64,000 nucleotides of DNA from Novosphingobium profundi (GTDB lineage: Bacteria; Pseudomonadota; Alphaproteobacteria; Sphingomonadales; Sphingomonadaceae): positions 248,001 to 312,000 of the forward strand of contig NZ_JAIVLF010000006.1 in the NCBI RefSeq assembly GCF_020524485.1, read 5' to 3'. A program made the translations under genes and the position numbers. Of the stretch, positions 52,845-62,276 are shown piece after piece. The notes under the pieces were generated by a model. It worked only from the letters and a program-made list of their open reading frames with translations, was not told the DNA's origin and did no database searches. Every line of letters begins with the position of its first letter. The stretch's first letter is position 1.

Positions 52845-53468
52845 ATGGCTGTCTATCTCCACGAAGAAGATCTCCCCGAGGGCGTCCTGGCGCCGGGGCC
52901 CGTTGCCGTCGACACCGAGACGATGGGACTCATCACCCGCCGCGACCGCCTGTGCGTGGTCCAGATTTCCGATGGCGGAGGCGATGAGCATCTCGTCCGC
53001 TTCGCACCGGGCAGCGACTATGCCGCGCCCAATCTGAAGGCGGTGCTGGCGGACCCTGCGCGTCTCAAGCTCTACCACTTCGCGCGCTTCGACCTCGCCG
53101 CGATGGAGCACTACATGGGCGTGATGGCCGCGCCTGTGTTCTGCACCAAGATCGCAAGCAAGCTGGTGCGCACCTACACCGACCGCCACGGCCTCAAGGA
53201 CCTGGTGCGCGAACTTCTCGGCAAGGAAGTGTCCAAGCAGCAGCAGTCGAGCGATTGGGGCGCACCGGACCTGTCCGACCCGCAGAAGGAATACGCGGCC
53301 TCGGACGTGCGCCACCTCCACGCGATGCACACCATCCTGGTCGAGCGCCTCGCCCGCGAAGGCCGTACCGAGATGGCCCAGGCCTGCTTCGATTTCCTTC
53401 CCGCCCGCGCGCGTCTCGACCTCGCCGGGTGGCCCGACCACGACATTTTCAGCCACCAAGCGGCCTGA
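52845..53468 (+). CDS. Ribonuclease D-like 3'-5' exonuclease
   Basis: 207 residues from ATG 52845. DEDDy-type motifs: VAVDTETMGL (Asp, Glu), LYHFARFDLAAM (Asp) and YAASDVRHLHAM (Tyr and Asp). It has only the exonuclease domain and no HRDC domains, as in the short alphaproteobacterial RNase D group. DNA or RNA 3'-end trimming is expected. It is followed by lptC after 21 bp, a common linkage in alphaproteobacteria. Confidence 0.9.
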   Translation: MAVYLHEEDLPEGVLAPGPVAVDTETMGLITRRDRLCVVQISDGGGDEHLVRFAPGSDYAAPNLKAVLADPARLKLYHFARFDLAAMEHYMGVMAAPVFCTKIASKLVRTYTDRHGLKDLVRELLGKEVSKQQQSSDWGAPDLSDPQKEYAASDVRHLHAMHTILVERLAREGRTEMAQACFDFLPARARLDLAGWPDHDIFSHQAA

Positions 53469-53489
53469 CGCTGCAGGAACCACGCGCCC

Positions 53490-54140
53490 ATGTCTGAGGA
53501 AGCCAGACAGATCCGCAACCGCCGCCGGCACCTGGCCGCGCCCGGCGGCTCGCACGACCGCCTGGTGGGTTTCCTGATAAAGGCCCTGCCCGCCGCGATC
53601 GGTGTGGTTGCGGCGGTGATGATCCTCGTCCCGCTCAGCCCGCGCGGCGAAGTCAGCTTCCTGCTTGATCGCAACAAGGTCGAGGTCACTGAAAACCGCC
53701 TCTCGGTCGACGACGCCGCCTACAGCGGCAAGGACGACCGGGGGCGCGCCTTCACCGTCACGGCAGGCACGGCCGTTCAGGAAAGCGCGGCCACCCCGAT
53801 TGTCGAGATGTTCGACCTTGCCGCGCAGCTTGCACTCAGCGACGGGCCCGGCAAGATCGTCGCCCCACGCGGGCGCTACAACTACGACGAGGACCTGCTC
53901 GACGTCGATGGCCCTGTCGATTTCGCCGCGAGCGATGGCTACCACATGACCGCGAACAACGTCTCGGTCGATATCGCATCCAAGCTCGCCCATGGCTCGG
54001 GCGGTGTCGAAGGCCGGGTGCCCAGCGGCACCTTCAAGGCCGAGACCATGCAGGCCGACCTCGAAGCGCGCACCGTAACCCTTGAAGGCAATGCCAAGCT
54101 GCGGATGACCCCCGGCAGCAAGCTGGAGATACCCCAATGA
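53490..54140 (+). CDS. lptC: LPS export periplasmic protein LptC
   Basis: 216 residues. One N-terminal membrane helix (ALPAAIGVVAAVMILVPL) anchors a periplasmic OstA/LptC beta-jellyroll domain (VEVTENRLSVDDAAYSG, RGRYNYDEDLLDVDG, GGVEGRVPSGTFKA). It bridges LptBFG in the inner membrane to LptA. The stop overlaps the lptA start by four bases. lptB does not follow in this window. Confidence 0.88.
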   Translation: MSEEARQIRNRRRHLAAPGGSHDRLVGFLIKALPAAIGVVAAVMILVPLSPRGEVSFLLDRNKVEVTENRLSVDDAAYSGKDDRGRAFTVTAGTAVQESAATPIVEMFDLAAQLALSDGPGKIVAPRGRYNYDEDLLDVDGPVDFAASDGYHMTANNVSVDIASKLAHGSGGVEGRVPSGTFKAETMQADLEARTVTLEGNAKLRMTPGSKLEIPQ

Positions 54141-54658
54141 CGTCCGTTCGCCTGCCCTCCCTTGCGCTGCGTTCGGCCCTTGCCCTCGCGATCCTGGCAA
54201 CAGGCGGCCTTGTTGCCTCCCAGCGGATCGGGGCGCAGGCCCTCGAAGGCCACAACACCGACGCACCGGTCGATTTCTCGGCCGACAAGATCGAACTTCA
54301 GGACCGCGAGGACCGCGTCGTGCTCACCGGCAATGTCGACATTCGCCAGGCCGGCCTGACGCTGAAGGCCGCTCGCACCGTGGTCAACTTCACCAACGCC
54401 GAGCGCCTCGAGGTCCAGCGCATCACCGCAACCGGCGGCGTGCGCGTGACCCGGCGCGACGAAGTCGCCACCGGCGACGTTGCCGTCTACGACTTCAACA
54501 AGCGCATCATCACCATGGTCGGCAACGCCTCGCTCAAGCGCGGCAGCACCGACACGCTGCGCGGCGGTCGTTTCGTGGTCGATCTCAAGACCGGCGTCTC
54601 CTCGGCCTCGGGCGGACGCGTCAAGGGCACCTTCAACGTGCCCACCTCGTCCAACTGA
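54137..54658 (+). CDS. lptA: LPS export periplasmic protein LptA
   Basis: 173 residues with an N-terminal signal (ALALAILATGGLVA). The OstA-like domain begins VDFSADKIELQDREDRVVLTG and continues with NVDIRQAGLTLKAARTVV, LEVQRITATGGVRV and GGRFVVDLKTGVSSASGGRV, repeated beta-strand units expected of the LptA bridge. It carries LPS across the periplasm to LptDE (lptE is in this window at 57341-57850). The operon ends here at a strong terminator, unlike many genomes where lptB follows. Confidence 0.9.
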   Translation: MTSVRLPSLALRSALALAILATGGLVASQRIGAQALEGHNTDAPVDFSADKIELQDREDRVVLTGNVDIRQAGLTLKAARTVVNFTNAERLEVQRITATGGVRVTRRDEVATGDVAVYDFNKRIITMVGNASLKRGSTDTLRGGRFVVDLKTGVSSASGGRVKGTFNVPTSSN

Positions 54659-54690
54659 TCCTGACCAAAACCCTGGCCGACACGGCCACG

Positions 54691-54729
54691 AAAAAGCCCG
54701 CCGGGTCACTTCGACCGGGCGGGCTTTTT
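54691..54729. terminator. Two-way terminator between lptA and sugar transferase
   Basis: AAAAAGCCCGCC (54691-54702) pairs with GGCGGGCTTTTT, the stem continuing toward a TTCG-containing loop; convergent genes on both sides. Confidence 0.92.
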
Positions 54730-54755
54730 CGTGCCTGGCTTGGCTCACCGCGCGC

Positions 54756-56156
54756 TCAGAACGCGCGGTCGTGGACCAGCACGCGCAAGGTGAGGAAGAT
54801 GATCTGCACATCGCGCATGATCGTCCAGCCTTCGAGGTATTCCAGGTCCGACTGCAGGCGGTTGACGAGATCCGATTCCTTGTCGGTCGCGCCGCGATAG
54901 CCACGCACCTGCGCAAGGCCCGACAGGCCCGGCTTGAGGCTGTGCCGCTGCCAGTAGCGCAGGTCCACCTCCCAGAACAGCTTGTCGCCCGCCAGCGATC
55001 CCGTGGCGTGCGGGCGCGGGCCAACGAGGCTCATGTCGCCCAGCAGCACGTTGAAGAGCTGGGGCAACTCGTCGATGCTGGTCTTGCGGATGAACTTGCC
55101 GACCGGCGTGATGCGCTGGTCGTTCTTCGAGGCCGACTGGTTGCCATCGGCATCGCACAAGGCCTCGGTCATCGAACGAAACTTGTACATGTTGAAGAAG
55201 CGGTTGCCGCGCCCCATGCGCCGCTGAACGAAGAGCACCGAGCCCCCGTCATAGAACTTCACGGCCAGCGCAATCACGATCAGAAGCGGCGAGAGCGCAA
55301 GGATGGCGCTGCCCGCGAAGGCGAGGTCGAACATGCGCTTGATCGCCCGCTCGCGCAGCCCCAGCGGCCCTGCCGAAACCAAGAGCAGACCATGCTGGCC
55401 CGAGACGCGGGCCCCCTGCGCGCCGAGACGCACAACGACATCGTCAAGCACTTCACCATCGACGTTCGCACCCTTGAGCATCATCGCCCATTCCGCGCGG
55501 CGGCCGACCGGACAGCTTACAATCACGCGGTCGATATTGCGCAGCACCAGACCGAAACGGTCAAGCGCATCGGGATCCTTGAGATCGGGACGCAGCCCCA
55601 TTGCGGTGGCTGAAACGCGAATGGCCCCGGGGAAATCGACCTTGGGACCGCCATCGTCGATGACCAGTTCATTGAGCACCTGGGTGCCGCAGCGCCAGCG
55701 GACCAGGGCCCGCATCTGGCGACGCGAAATGGCCATCAGGATCATCGCCGTGACCGAACCAAGGACAAAGGCGAGACGGGGCAGTTCGCCGGAGGGACGG
55801 ATAAGGAACTGCACGAAGACCGCGACAGCCACCGAAAGCGTCATCGCCATCATCGTGCGGGCCACCCCAGACCAGGCGTTGCGCAGGGTGGTGAGCGAAT
55901 AGCTGCCGTTATAGAGGGCCAGTGTCAGGAAGATGGGAAGGACCAGCTGTCCATAAACGAGCGCCCGCGCGAAGCCGACCTGGCCATGAATCGCCCAGCC
56001 GATCACCGCAAAACCGATCGCGATCGCCAGCATGTCGCCGAGCATGATGCCCAGATAACACTGCAAACGCCGCCGCACGAGAGCTGGCGCAACGGGGCTA
56101 ACCCCTTGCTCCGGCGAAATATTGAGCATGGCACGTGGCGCGAACGGCGCATTCAT
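54756..56156 (-). CDS. Polyprenyl-phosphate sugar-1-phosphate transferase (WcaJ/WbaP family)
   Basis: 466 residues from ATG 56156 (GGGAG upstream). Four to five N-terminal helices and a cytoplasmic nucleotide-fold domain precede the C-terminal catalytic domain: KRMFDLAFAGSAILALSPLL, FVQRRMGRGNRFFNMYKFRSM, KTSIDELPQLFNVLLGDMSLVGPRPH, and LKPGLSGLAQVRGYRG. It starts EPS repeat-unit assembly by loading a hexose-1-phosphate on undecaprenyl phosphate. It likely works with the ligase and glycosyltransferase at 36.8-39.7 kb. Confidence 0.92.
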   Translation of the reverse strand: MNAPFAPRAMLNISPEQGVSPVAPALVRRRLQCYLGIMLGDMLAIAIGFAVIGWAIHGQVGFARALVYGQLVLPIFLTLALYNGSYSLTTLRNAWSGVARTMMAMTLSVAVAVFVQFLIRPSGELPRLAFVLGSVTAMILMAISRRQMRALVRWRCGTQVLNELVIDDGGPKVDFPGAIRVSATAMGLRPDLKDPDALDRFGLVLRNIDRVIVSCPVGRRAEWAMMLKGANVDGEVLDDVVVRLGAQGARVSGQHGLLLVSAGPLGLRERAIKRMFDLAFAGSAILALSPLLIVIALAVKFYDGGSVLFVQRRMGRGNRFFNMYKFRSMTEALCDADGNQSASKNDQRITPVGKFIRKTSIDELPQLFNVLLGDMSLVGPRPHATGSLAGDKLFWEVDLRYWQRHSLKPGLSGLAQVRGYRGATDKESDLVNRLQSDLEYLEGWTIMRDVQIIFLTLRVLVHDRAF

Positions 56157-56278
56157 GGATTCGGCACTCCCGACAGCCAGCTTCACCTTGCCCTGCCCCC
56201 CTGCGTTAGTTCGAAGACGGTAATGCTGCAGCGCAATACGTATAGTCCCCATGAACCCCAAGTAGCAATCGAAAAACC

Positions 56279-57334
56279 TTAGACGGTTCTGCTTACGCGT
56301 TGTTTTGTAGATCCTATCGCCATTCGGGCAATTCGCACGAGACCATCGGCCAACAAGAGCTCTGAATCCTGACTATTGGACAAGAGATTCTGGTGCAGTG
56401 CAACAAGACGCGACACGAGACGGTCGAGACGCGGGCCGCGCCAGACCCGCAATTGCTGCGCCAGGGCCGGTTTGTCTTTCCAGAATACGCGGCGCGCCTT
56501 TGCCTCGGATTCGAGCAGGGCACCGACATCGCCGTTCGCCCCCAGTTGCGCGTTGAGCGCGGCGAGCTGGGCCACACGCCGCTCCAACGCCAGCAACAGA
56601 CCCACCGGATTGATCTGCAGATCGTGCATTCGCTTGAGTTCAGAGGCGAGCAGCTCGCGCTTGCCGCCCAGAATCGTGTCGACGAGCGGACCGAAGGCAT
56701 CGTCCTCGGTCGAGGCCCCGATCGCATCGAGGGCCTCCATCGTCACTGCCTGCGGAGCCTCGGGCACGGCATCGAGATAGAGCGCCAGCTTTTCGACCTC
56801 GGAGCGCGCAAGGCGTGTGTCGAGCCCCGCCGCGCGCGCAATGCGCTGGGCAACTTCACTCCCCATCTTGAGCCCCGCCCCGTTGGCCAGCATACGCACC
56901 GTGGCGGTCACGGAGGCAAGATCGGGCGGATAGAACATGCCCACCAGCGCATCGCCGCGCCCGGAAAGCAGCTTGGCCGTGCGCGACTTGTCGGTCGCGC
57001 CGGTCGCCACGATCAGGACCGGGCAGCCCTCGACCTCGTTCTCGAGGAGGGTCTTGACCGCATCGTGCGCCTCGTCGCCCTGCGCACGCACGTAGATATG
57101 GCGGGTGCCCCCGAACAGCGAGGTCGAGCGGGCCTCATCGCCCAGGCGCACCGGATCGCGGCGCAGTTCCGCCCCGCTCATCTCGATGCGCTCGCCCGGA
57201 TCGTCGAGAAGCGAGACGATCTTCGCGGCCGCATCGCTCGCGCCCGATTCGTCCGGCCCGCACAGGAAGAACAGCCGAGCCTCGCGCGCGACTCGGGCCG
57301 CAACCGAGGCGAAGTCCTTCTGGGTGGCCTTCAC
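56279..57334 (-). CDS. holA: DNA polymerase III subunit delta
   Basis: 351 residues. Starts MKATQKDFASVAARVA; RLFFLCGPDESGASDAAAKI is the degenerate P-loop of the clamp-loader delta, followed by SLFGGTRHIYVRAQGDEA and LLALERRVAQLAALNAQLG. It opens the sliding clamp. It sits six bp after lptE in the leuS-lptE-holA group conserved across alphaproteobacteria. Confidence 0.9.
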   Translation of the reverse strand: MKATQKDFASVAARVAREARLFFLCGPDESGASDAAAKIVSLLDDPGERIEMSGAELRRDPVRLGDEARSTSLFGGTRHIYVRAQGDEAHDAVKTLLENEVEGCPVLIVATGATDKSRTAKLLSGRGDALVGMFYPPDLASVTATVRMLANGAGLKMGSEVAQRIARAAGLDTRLARSEVEKLALYLDAVPEAPQAVTMEALDAIGASTEDDAFGPLVDTILGGKRELLASELKRMHDLQINPVGLLLALERRVAQLAALNAQLGANGDVGALLESEAKARRVFWKDKPALAQQLRVWRGPRLDRLVSRLVALHQNLLSNSQDSELLLADGLVRIARMAIGSTKQRVSRTV

Positions 57335-57340
57335 GGGACC

Positions 57341-57850
57341 TTAGGGACGTGCATCGTCGCGCAGACGCAGCGCGAGATTGGTCACGATACGGTCGGCGAC
57401 GTCCTTGGCCAGGTTCTCCAGCGCGCGCTGTTCCGCGGCGATGGTGGCGTAGTCGGAGGAGACCACGTCGATACCGGCATCCGAGCCCGCCGTCGCGTCG
57501 ACGACGATCTCGTCGCTGGCCGTGTCGACAAGCTGGAAGCGCGCGCGCAGGGTGCGCCGTTCGCGCCCGATGGTGTCATCGGAAAGGAGACCGAAGCCTT
57601 CGAGCTGGTCATCAAGGCGCACATCGAGCCGGTAGCGCGGCGTGGTGCCAGCGGGCGGCTCGCCCATCTTGTCGATCAGCGCGTTGCGCACGAGCCAGCC
57701 CGCGCGCCCCTCGATCGCGGCGACCTGGATGTCGGAGAGGCCGCGCGCGACCTCGCCGCTGCCACCGCCCGCGTACATCGGCGAGAGGCCACATCCAGCC
57801 AGCGGAACGGCCAGCGCAAGCGCGGCCGCAAAGGCGCGAAGGGACCTCAC
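57341..57850 (-). CDS. lptE: LPS-assembly lipoprotein LptE
   Basis: 169 residues. Lipobox LAGC ([15 protein letters not shown]) after a short signal. The body (VNFRV-like [63 protein letters not shown]) matches the LptE fold. It plugs LptD in the outer membrane. Coupled to leuS by a four-base overlap. Confidence 0.9.
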   Translation of the reverse strand: MRSLRAFAAALALAVPLAGCGLSPMYAGGGSGEVARGLSDIQVAAIEGRAGWLVRNALIDKMGEPPAGTTPRYRLDVRLDDQLEGFGLLSDDTIGRERRTLRARFQLVDTASDEIVVDATAGSDAGIDVVSSDYATIAAEQRALENLAKDVADRIVTNLALRLRDDARP

Positions 57851-60360
57851 GCGACGATATTGACCAGACGATCGGGCACGACGATTACCTTGCGAATTTC
57901 AGCGCCATCAATCGCACGCTGGACCTTCTCGCTGGCCAGCGCAAGCGCCTCGAGGTCTTCCTTCGACGCGCCCTTGGCAACCGTTAGCGTGTCACGCAGC
58001 TTGCCCTTGACCTGGACCGCGATGGTCACCTCGTCCTCGACCAGCAGCGCCGGGTCGACTTCGGGCCACAGCGCCTCGGCGACGAGACCCTTGCCAAAGG
58101 TGGCGTAGGCTTCTTCCGCCAGGTGCGGCATCATTGGCGCGATGAGCAGCAGCAATTCGCGGATCGCGGTGGAGCGGCTTGCCGAAGGCTTGGCCTTCTC
58201 GACCGCGCCGGTCAGCTCGTAGATGCGCGCAACGGCCTTGTTGAAGCCCAGCGATTCGATGTCCTCGGCCACCGCCGCAATCGTCTGGTGCAACTTGCGG
58301 TCGAGCGCCTTGTCCTCACCCTCAGCCGAAGCATCGAACTGCGCAAAGAGCCTCCACAGGCGCTGCACGAAGCGCGCACAGCCCTCGATTCCGGCTTCCG
58401 ACCAGGGCAGGTCGCGCTCGGGCGGGCTGTCGGACAGCATGAACCAGCGGATCGCGTCCGCGCCGTAGGTCGCGACGATCTCATCGGGATCGACCACGTT
58501 CTTCTTCGACTTGGACATCTTGATGACCTTGCCGACCTCGATCGCCGAACCGTCGGCCTTCAAGGTGGCGCCATCGGCCGTGCGCGTGATCTCGGAGGGC
58601 GCAAAGAAGACATCGCGTCCGCCTTCCTTGCGCGAGTAGACCTCGTGCGTGACCATGCCTTGCGTGAACAGGCTCGCAAACGGCTCCTTCACGTCGACAA
58701 GGCCGATGCGGGCCAGCGCGCGAGTCCAGAAGCGGGCGTAGAGCAAGTGCAGGATCGCGTGCTCGATGCCGCCGATGTACTGTTCGACCGGCAGCCACTT
58801 GGCGATGGCCTCCTTGTCGAAAGGCTTGTCGCCGGGCTGGCTGGCAAAGCGCAGGAAGTACCACGAGCTGTCGGCAAAGGTGTCGAGCGTGTCGGTCTCA
58901 CGGCGCGCGGCATGGCCGCACTGCGGGCAGTCGACGTGCTTCCAGGTCGGGTGCCGTTCAAGCGGATTGCCGGGCGTCTGGAAATCGACGTCCTCGGGGA
59001 GCGTGACGGGCAGGTGCTTCTTGGGCACCGGCACCACGCCGCAGACCTCACAGTGGATGAAGGGAATGGGGGTGCCCCAATAGCGCTGGCGCGAAATGCC
59101 CCAGTCGCGCAGGCGCCACACCGTCTTGCCTTCACCCCAGCCGCCGTCCTGAGCGCGGCGGATGACTTCGGCCTTGGCCTCGGCCACGCTCATGCCGTTC
59201 AGGAAATCAGAGTGGACGAGCACGCCATCTCCGGCTTCCGCCTCGCCTGCGAAGGGTGCGTCGGCATCTTCGGCCTTGGCCGCGACGACGCGCAGGATGG
59301 GGAGCTCGTACTTGGTCGCGAACTCGAAGTCGCGCTGGTCGTGGCCCGGAACCGCCATGACCGCGCCGGTGCCGTAATCCATCAGCACGAAGTTGGCGAT
59401 GAAGACTGGGAGGTCTGCGCCGGTGAAGGGGTGCTTCGCGGTAATGCCCGTATCGAAGCCCAGCTTTTCGGCGGTTTCGAGTTCGGCTGCGGTGGTGCCG
59501 CCGCGCTTGCACTCGGCAATGAACTCCTGCGCCTCGGCACTGTCCTTCGCCACACCCTGCGCAATCGGGTGATCGGCGGCGACGGCCACGAAGCTCGCGC
59601 CGAAGATTGTATCGGGGCGGGTCGAGTAGACTTCGACGCTGCCACCATCCGAAAGGTCGAAGCTAAACTGCAGGCCTTGGCTCTTGCCGATCCAGTTTTC
59701 CTGCATCGTGCGGACCTTTTCAGGCCACTTGTCGAGGCTGCCCAGCCCTTCGAGCAGTTCGTCGGCAAAGTCGGTGATCTTGAGGAACCACTGGTTCAGC
59801 TTGCGCTTCTCGACCAGCGCGCCCGAGCGCCAGCCGCGCCCGTCGATGACCTGCTCGTTGGCGAGCACGGTCATGTCGACCGGATCCCAGTTCACCGCCG
59901 ATTCCTTGCGGTAGACAAGGCCATGCGCGTACATGTCGAGGAACAGCGCCTGCTCGTGGCCGTAGTAGTCGGGCTCGCAGGTGGCGAGTTCGCGCGACCA
60001 GTCGAGCGCGAAGCCCAGACGCTTCAACTGCGCCTTCATGTTGGCGATGTTGTCGCGCGTCCAGCCGCCCGGATGGACGCCCTTTTCCATCGCCGCGTTC
60101 TCGGCCGGCATGCCGAAGGCGTCCCAGCCCATCGGGTGGAGCACCTCATGCCCGCGCATGCGCTTGTAGCGCGCAAGGACGTCGCCCATCGTGTAGTTGC
60201 GCACGTGACCGATATGGATGCGGCCCGAAGGATAGGGGAACATCTCCAGGACGTAGCTGCGCGGCTTCGTCGAGGTGTCGTCCGCCTTGAAGCACTGGGC
60301 TTCGTCCCACGCTGCCTGCCAGCGGACATCCGCCTGCGCCGGGTCGAACCGCTCGGTCAT
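57847..60360 (-). CDS. leuS: Leucyl-tRNA synthetase
   Basis: 837 residues. Class I HIGH motif in [19 protein letters not shown] and KMSKS in [18 protein letters not shown]. The CP1 editing domain has [16 protein letters not shown] and the zinc-like [11 protein letters not shown]. The C-terminal domain ends [10 protein letters not shown]. It charges tRNA-Leu, such as the UAA species in this window. Part of the DUF3576-leuS-lptE-holA operon. Confidence 0.97.
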   Translation of the reverse strand: MTERFDPAQADVRWQAAWDEAQCFKADDTSTKPRSYVLEMFPYPSGRIHIGHVRNYTMGDVLARYKRMRGHEVLHPMGWDAFGMPAENAAMEKGVHPGGWTRDNIANMKAQLKRLGFALDWSRELATCEPDYYGHEQALFLDMYAHGLVYRKESAVNWDPVDMTVLANEQVIDGRGWRSGALVEKRKLNQWFLKITDFADELLEGLGSLDKWPEKVRTMQENWIGKSQGLQFSFDLSDGGSVEVYSTRPDTIFGASFVAVAADHPIAQGVAKDSAEAQEFIAECKRGGTTAAELETAEKLGFDTGITAKHPFTGADLPVFIANFVLMDYGTGAVMAVPGHDQRDFEFATKYELPILRVVAAKAEDADAPFAGEAEAGDGVLVHSDFLNGMSVAEAKAEVIRRAQDGGWGEGKTVWRLRDWGISRQRYWGTPIPFIHCEVCGVVPVPKKHLPVTLPEDVDFQTPGNPLERHPTWKHVDCPQCGHAARRETDTLDTFADSSWYFLRFASQPGDKPFDKEAIAKWLPVEQYIGGIEHAILHLLYARFWTRALARIGLVDVKEPFASLFTQGMVTHEVYSRKEGGRDVFFAPSEITRTADGATLKADGSAIEVGKVIKMSKSKKNVVDPDEIVATYGADAIRWFMLSDSPPERDLPWSEAGIEGCARFVQRLWRLFAQFDASAEGEDKALDRKLHQTIAAVAEDIESLGFNKAVARIYELTGAVEKAKPSASRSTAIRELLLLIAPMMPHLAEEAYATFGKGLVAEALWPEVDPALLVEDEVTIAVQVKGKLRDTLTVAKGASKEDLEALALASEKVQRAIDGAEIRKVIVVPDRLVNIVA

Positions 60361-60470
60361 TTCAGTCTGGTCTCCTGCAAGGACCCTTGCGGCCCTTGCG
60401 TTCTTTCATGGTGGAGGTCCCCACGCAGGGGACCTTTCGAAATTCGGGTTGGGTCGGCGTAAGGGCCGGA

Positions 60471-60938
60471 TCAGCCGCCGACCGAATCGCGGCGCAGGTC
60501 GCGCGCACGGGTCAGGATCACGTTTTCCAGCTTCTGGACGGTCGCGGCCTGGACCGGAGCCCCCACCCAGGCGTCGCCTTCGCGGACCTGGCGGGCGGCC
60601 GAGACGCGCAGCGCATCGGCGCGCAGGTCCTGATCGAGGATGGTGACCGAAACCTTCACGCGCTCGCTCGGCTTGTCCGGGTTCACGTACCAGTCGGTGA
60701 TGATCACGCCGCCATTGCTGTCGGACTGGACCAGCGGCATGAACGAGAGCGCATCGAGGCTCGCGCGCCACAGGTAGCTGTTCACGCCAATGGTGGTGAC
60801 ATGCGAGGGCGCCAGCGCGCCCGACACGTCATTCTTCTTGCCGCCACAGCCGGCCAGCGCGAGGGCCGCGACCACGCATACCGCGGCGGTCATCCTCTTG
60901 CGCGGGGCGAAAAGGCCGAATTCAGTGCTGCCTGTCAT
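60471..60938 (-). CDS. DUF3576 lipoprotein
   Basis: 155 residues from ATG 60938, with GGGAAG upstream. Lipobox ALAGC (VAALALAGCGGKK). The rest, GVNSYLWRASLDALSFMPLVQSDSNGG and VIITDWYVNPDKPSERVKV, is diagnostic of DUF3576. Role unknown; it commonly precedes leuS and is probably envelope related because lptE is downstream. Confidence 0.88.
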   Translation of the reverse strand: MTGSTEFGLFAPRKRMTAAVCVVAALALAGCGGKKNDVSGALAPSHVTTIGVNSYLWRASLDALSFMPLVQSDSNGGVIITDWYVNPDKPSERVKVSVTILDQDLRADALRVSAARQVREGDAWVGAPVQAATVQKLENVILTRARDLRRDSVGG

Positions 60939-61304
60939 TTTACTTCCCGGTTCCTGGTCTGTGTCGGCAGGGATCGGCCCAGAGGTTGGCCCTGCGGTCC
61001 CCGACATGTTGCATTGCCTCTATAACCGCCATTGCCTCGGAGCAAGAGCGCCCTTGCCTTTGATGCTCCCGCAAACGGGACAGCCCAGGCCGTGCGCGGG
61101 CTTGGATCTGGCGCCCTGTAGAGCCGCTGGCAGGTAAACCCGCGATGAATGGTGGCCTGTCCTCCACCCCGGCCTCCCTCTTGAGCCACGCCGGTGCGAT
61201 CCCCATTTTCCCTTCCGGCTCAGACTGTGTTAAGAAGAATCGTGCAAGACCAAGACGCCATGATCCTGGCCAGTGCGCTGGCCACCTCAAGGGAGTGCTT
61301 CGAC
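60939..61304. other. Divergent intergenic region
   Basis: 366 bp between the DUF3576 gene and the 61305 gene with no supported gene. A few frames extend through it but have no ribosome-binding sites. A TTATAG-like -10 on the minus strand near 61022 is the only promoter hint, with no matching -35 at correct spacing. Confidence 0.5.
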
Positions 61305-62087
61305 GTGACCGCCCAGACCCCTGCCCTCCCGACAGAAGCCCCGGCCGCTTCGCGCGGTGGTGTGCGGGCAGGCGCCCTGCTGGCAGGATCGGTCGGTCTG
61401 CTCGCGCTGCCCAGCGCGGTCATGGCGTTTTCCGCGTCGTTCCATGGCGAGGATCCGCAAGGCGAAAGCCTGGGTTCGCTCGAATCGCAGGCCTCGGGCG
61501 AAACGCTCTCGCGCGCCGTCGCCATGCGCTCGCTCGCCAAGGGCGGCGAATTCGCCTTCACCCCGGCCGGCACCCCGCATCGCCCCGAACGCTCTGTGCT
61601 GGTGGTCGTGCGCGACGATCCGGTCGCGGCCAAGGCGATCATCGTGCGCGGACGCTATCAAGCGCCCAAGGCGGAGAGCCCGCGCACAGCCGCCAACCCG
61701 CAGATCGCTGCCAGCTCGTTCAGCCTGGGCATGTCGCGCGGGTACCAGAACTTTGCGCAGGACCTCGTGAAGCCTTCGGAGAAGCGCTCCGTGGCCGCCC
61801 TCCCCGACCTTCAGTCCTACAGCCTGTCGCCGGGCACCAAGGAGGAAAAGGAATCGCGCTTCACCCCCCGCATCTCGATCGACGAAAAGCGTGCGGCGGG
61901 GCGCGCTCCGCGCACCTTCGCGGGGATCGAGGGCGAAGTGGATCTGGGCGGCGCCTACCGCGTGGCCAAGAACCTCAACGTGACGGCGGGCGTGCGCTAT
62001 TCGCAGGACCGTGAACGCCTGCAGCCGCTCACCGATGGCCGTCAGGACAGCCAGGCGGTCTATGTCGGAACCCAGTTCAGCTTCTGA
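61305..62087 (+). CDS. Exported hypothetical, probable outer-membrane-associated protein
   Basis: 260 residues from GTG 61305, with GGGAG nine bases upstream; an ATG at 61260 has no such site. The signal peptide is GALLAGSVGLLALPSAVMA. A ~110-residue Ser/Lys-rich middle is followed by a C-terminal part with beta-barrel-like strands (EGEVDLGGAYRVAKNLNVTAGVRYSQDRE) ending in FSF, the signature for outer-membrane insertion. I do not recognise a family. The short barrel part suggests a degenerate or truncated barrel or an anchored domain. Confidence 0.62.
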   Translation: MTAQTPALPTEAPAASRGGVRAGALLAGSVGLLALPSAVMAFSASFHGEDPQGESLGSLESQASGETLSRAVAMRSLAKGGEFAFTPAGTPHRPERSVLVVVRDDPVAAKAIIVRGRYQAPKAESPRTAANPQIAASSFSLGMSRGYQNFAQDLVKPSEKRSVAALPDLQSYSLSPGTKEEKESRFTPRISIDEKRAAGRAPRTFAGIEGEVDLGGAYRVAKNLNVTAGVRYSQDRERLQPLTDGRQDSQAVYVGTQFSF

Positions 62088-62121
62088 CACTATTGCTAAA
62101 TTGTTGAAATGTGGCCGCCAG

Positions 62122-62188
62122 GTGCCTGTAATTCGCAGGCACGCAAGCGCAGTTGCACTTGTCGCACCCTTAATTCGCCAGGGCGAAT
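62122..62188. promoter_or_regulatory. Two dyads upstream of phaB
   Basis: GTGCCTG-TAATTCG-CAGGCAC (62122-62142) and ATTCGCC-AG-GGCGAAT (62173-62188) lie in an AT-rich gap of 189 bp between the 61305 gene and phaB. Neither has a T tract, so they look more like operator sites than terminators, although weak termination of the upstream gene is possible. Confidence 0.4.
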
Positions 62189-62276
62189 GCAAATATCGCC
62201 ACACTGAGCTTGCCGCATTCATATTCCTTTCTTAGCAATGTGCTTAGTGGATGCACACGAAAGCGAAAGGCTGAAT

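Noticed and set aside
50344..53037. Long frame antisense to catalase and ung
   Set aside because: Crosses two well-supported genes and the repeat; no motif.
58123..60462. Long frame antisense to leuS
   Set aside because: Shadow of leuS with Arg/Ala/His-rich product; no domain.
61009..61026. TTGCAT and TATAAC as a sigma-70 promoter
   Set aside because: The spacing is only six bases, far too short.
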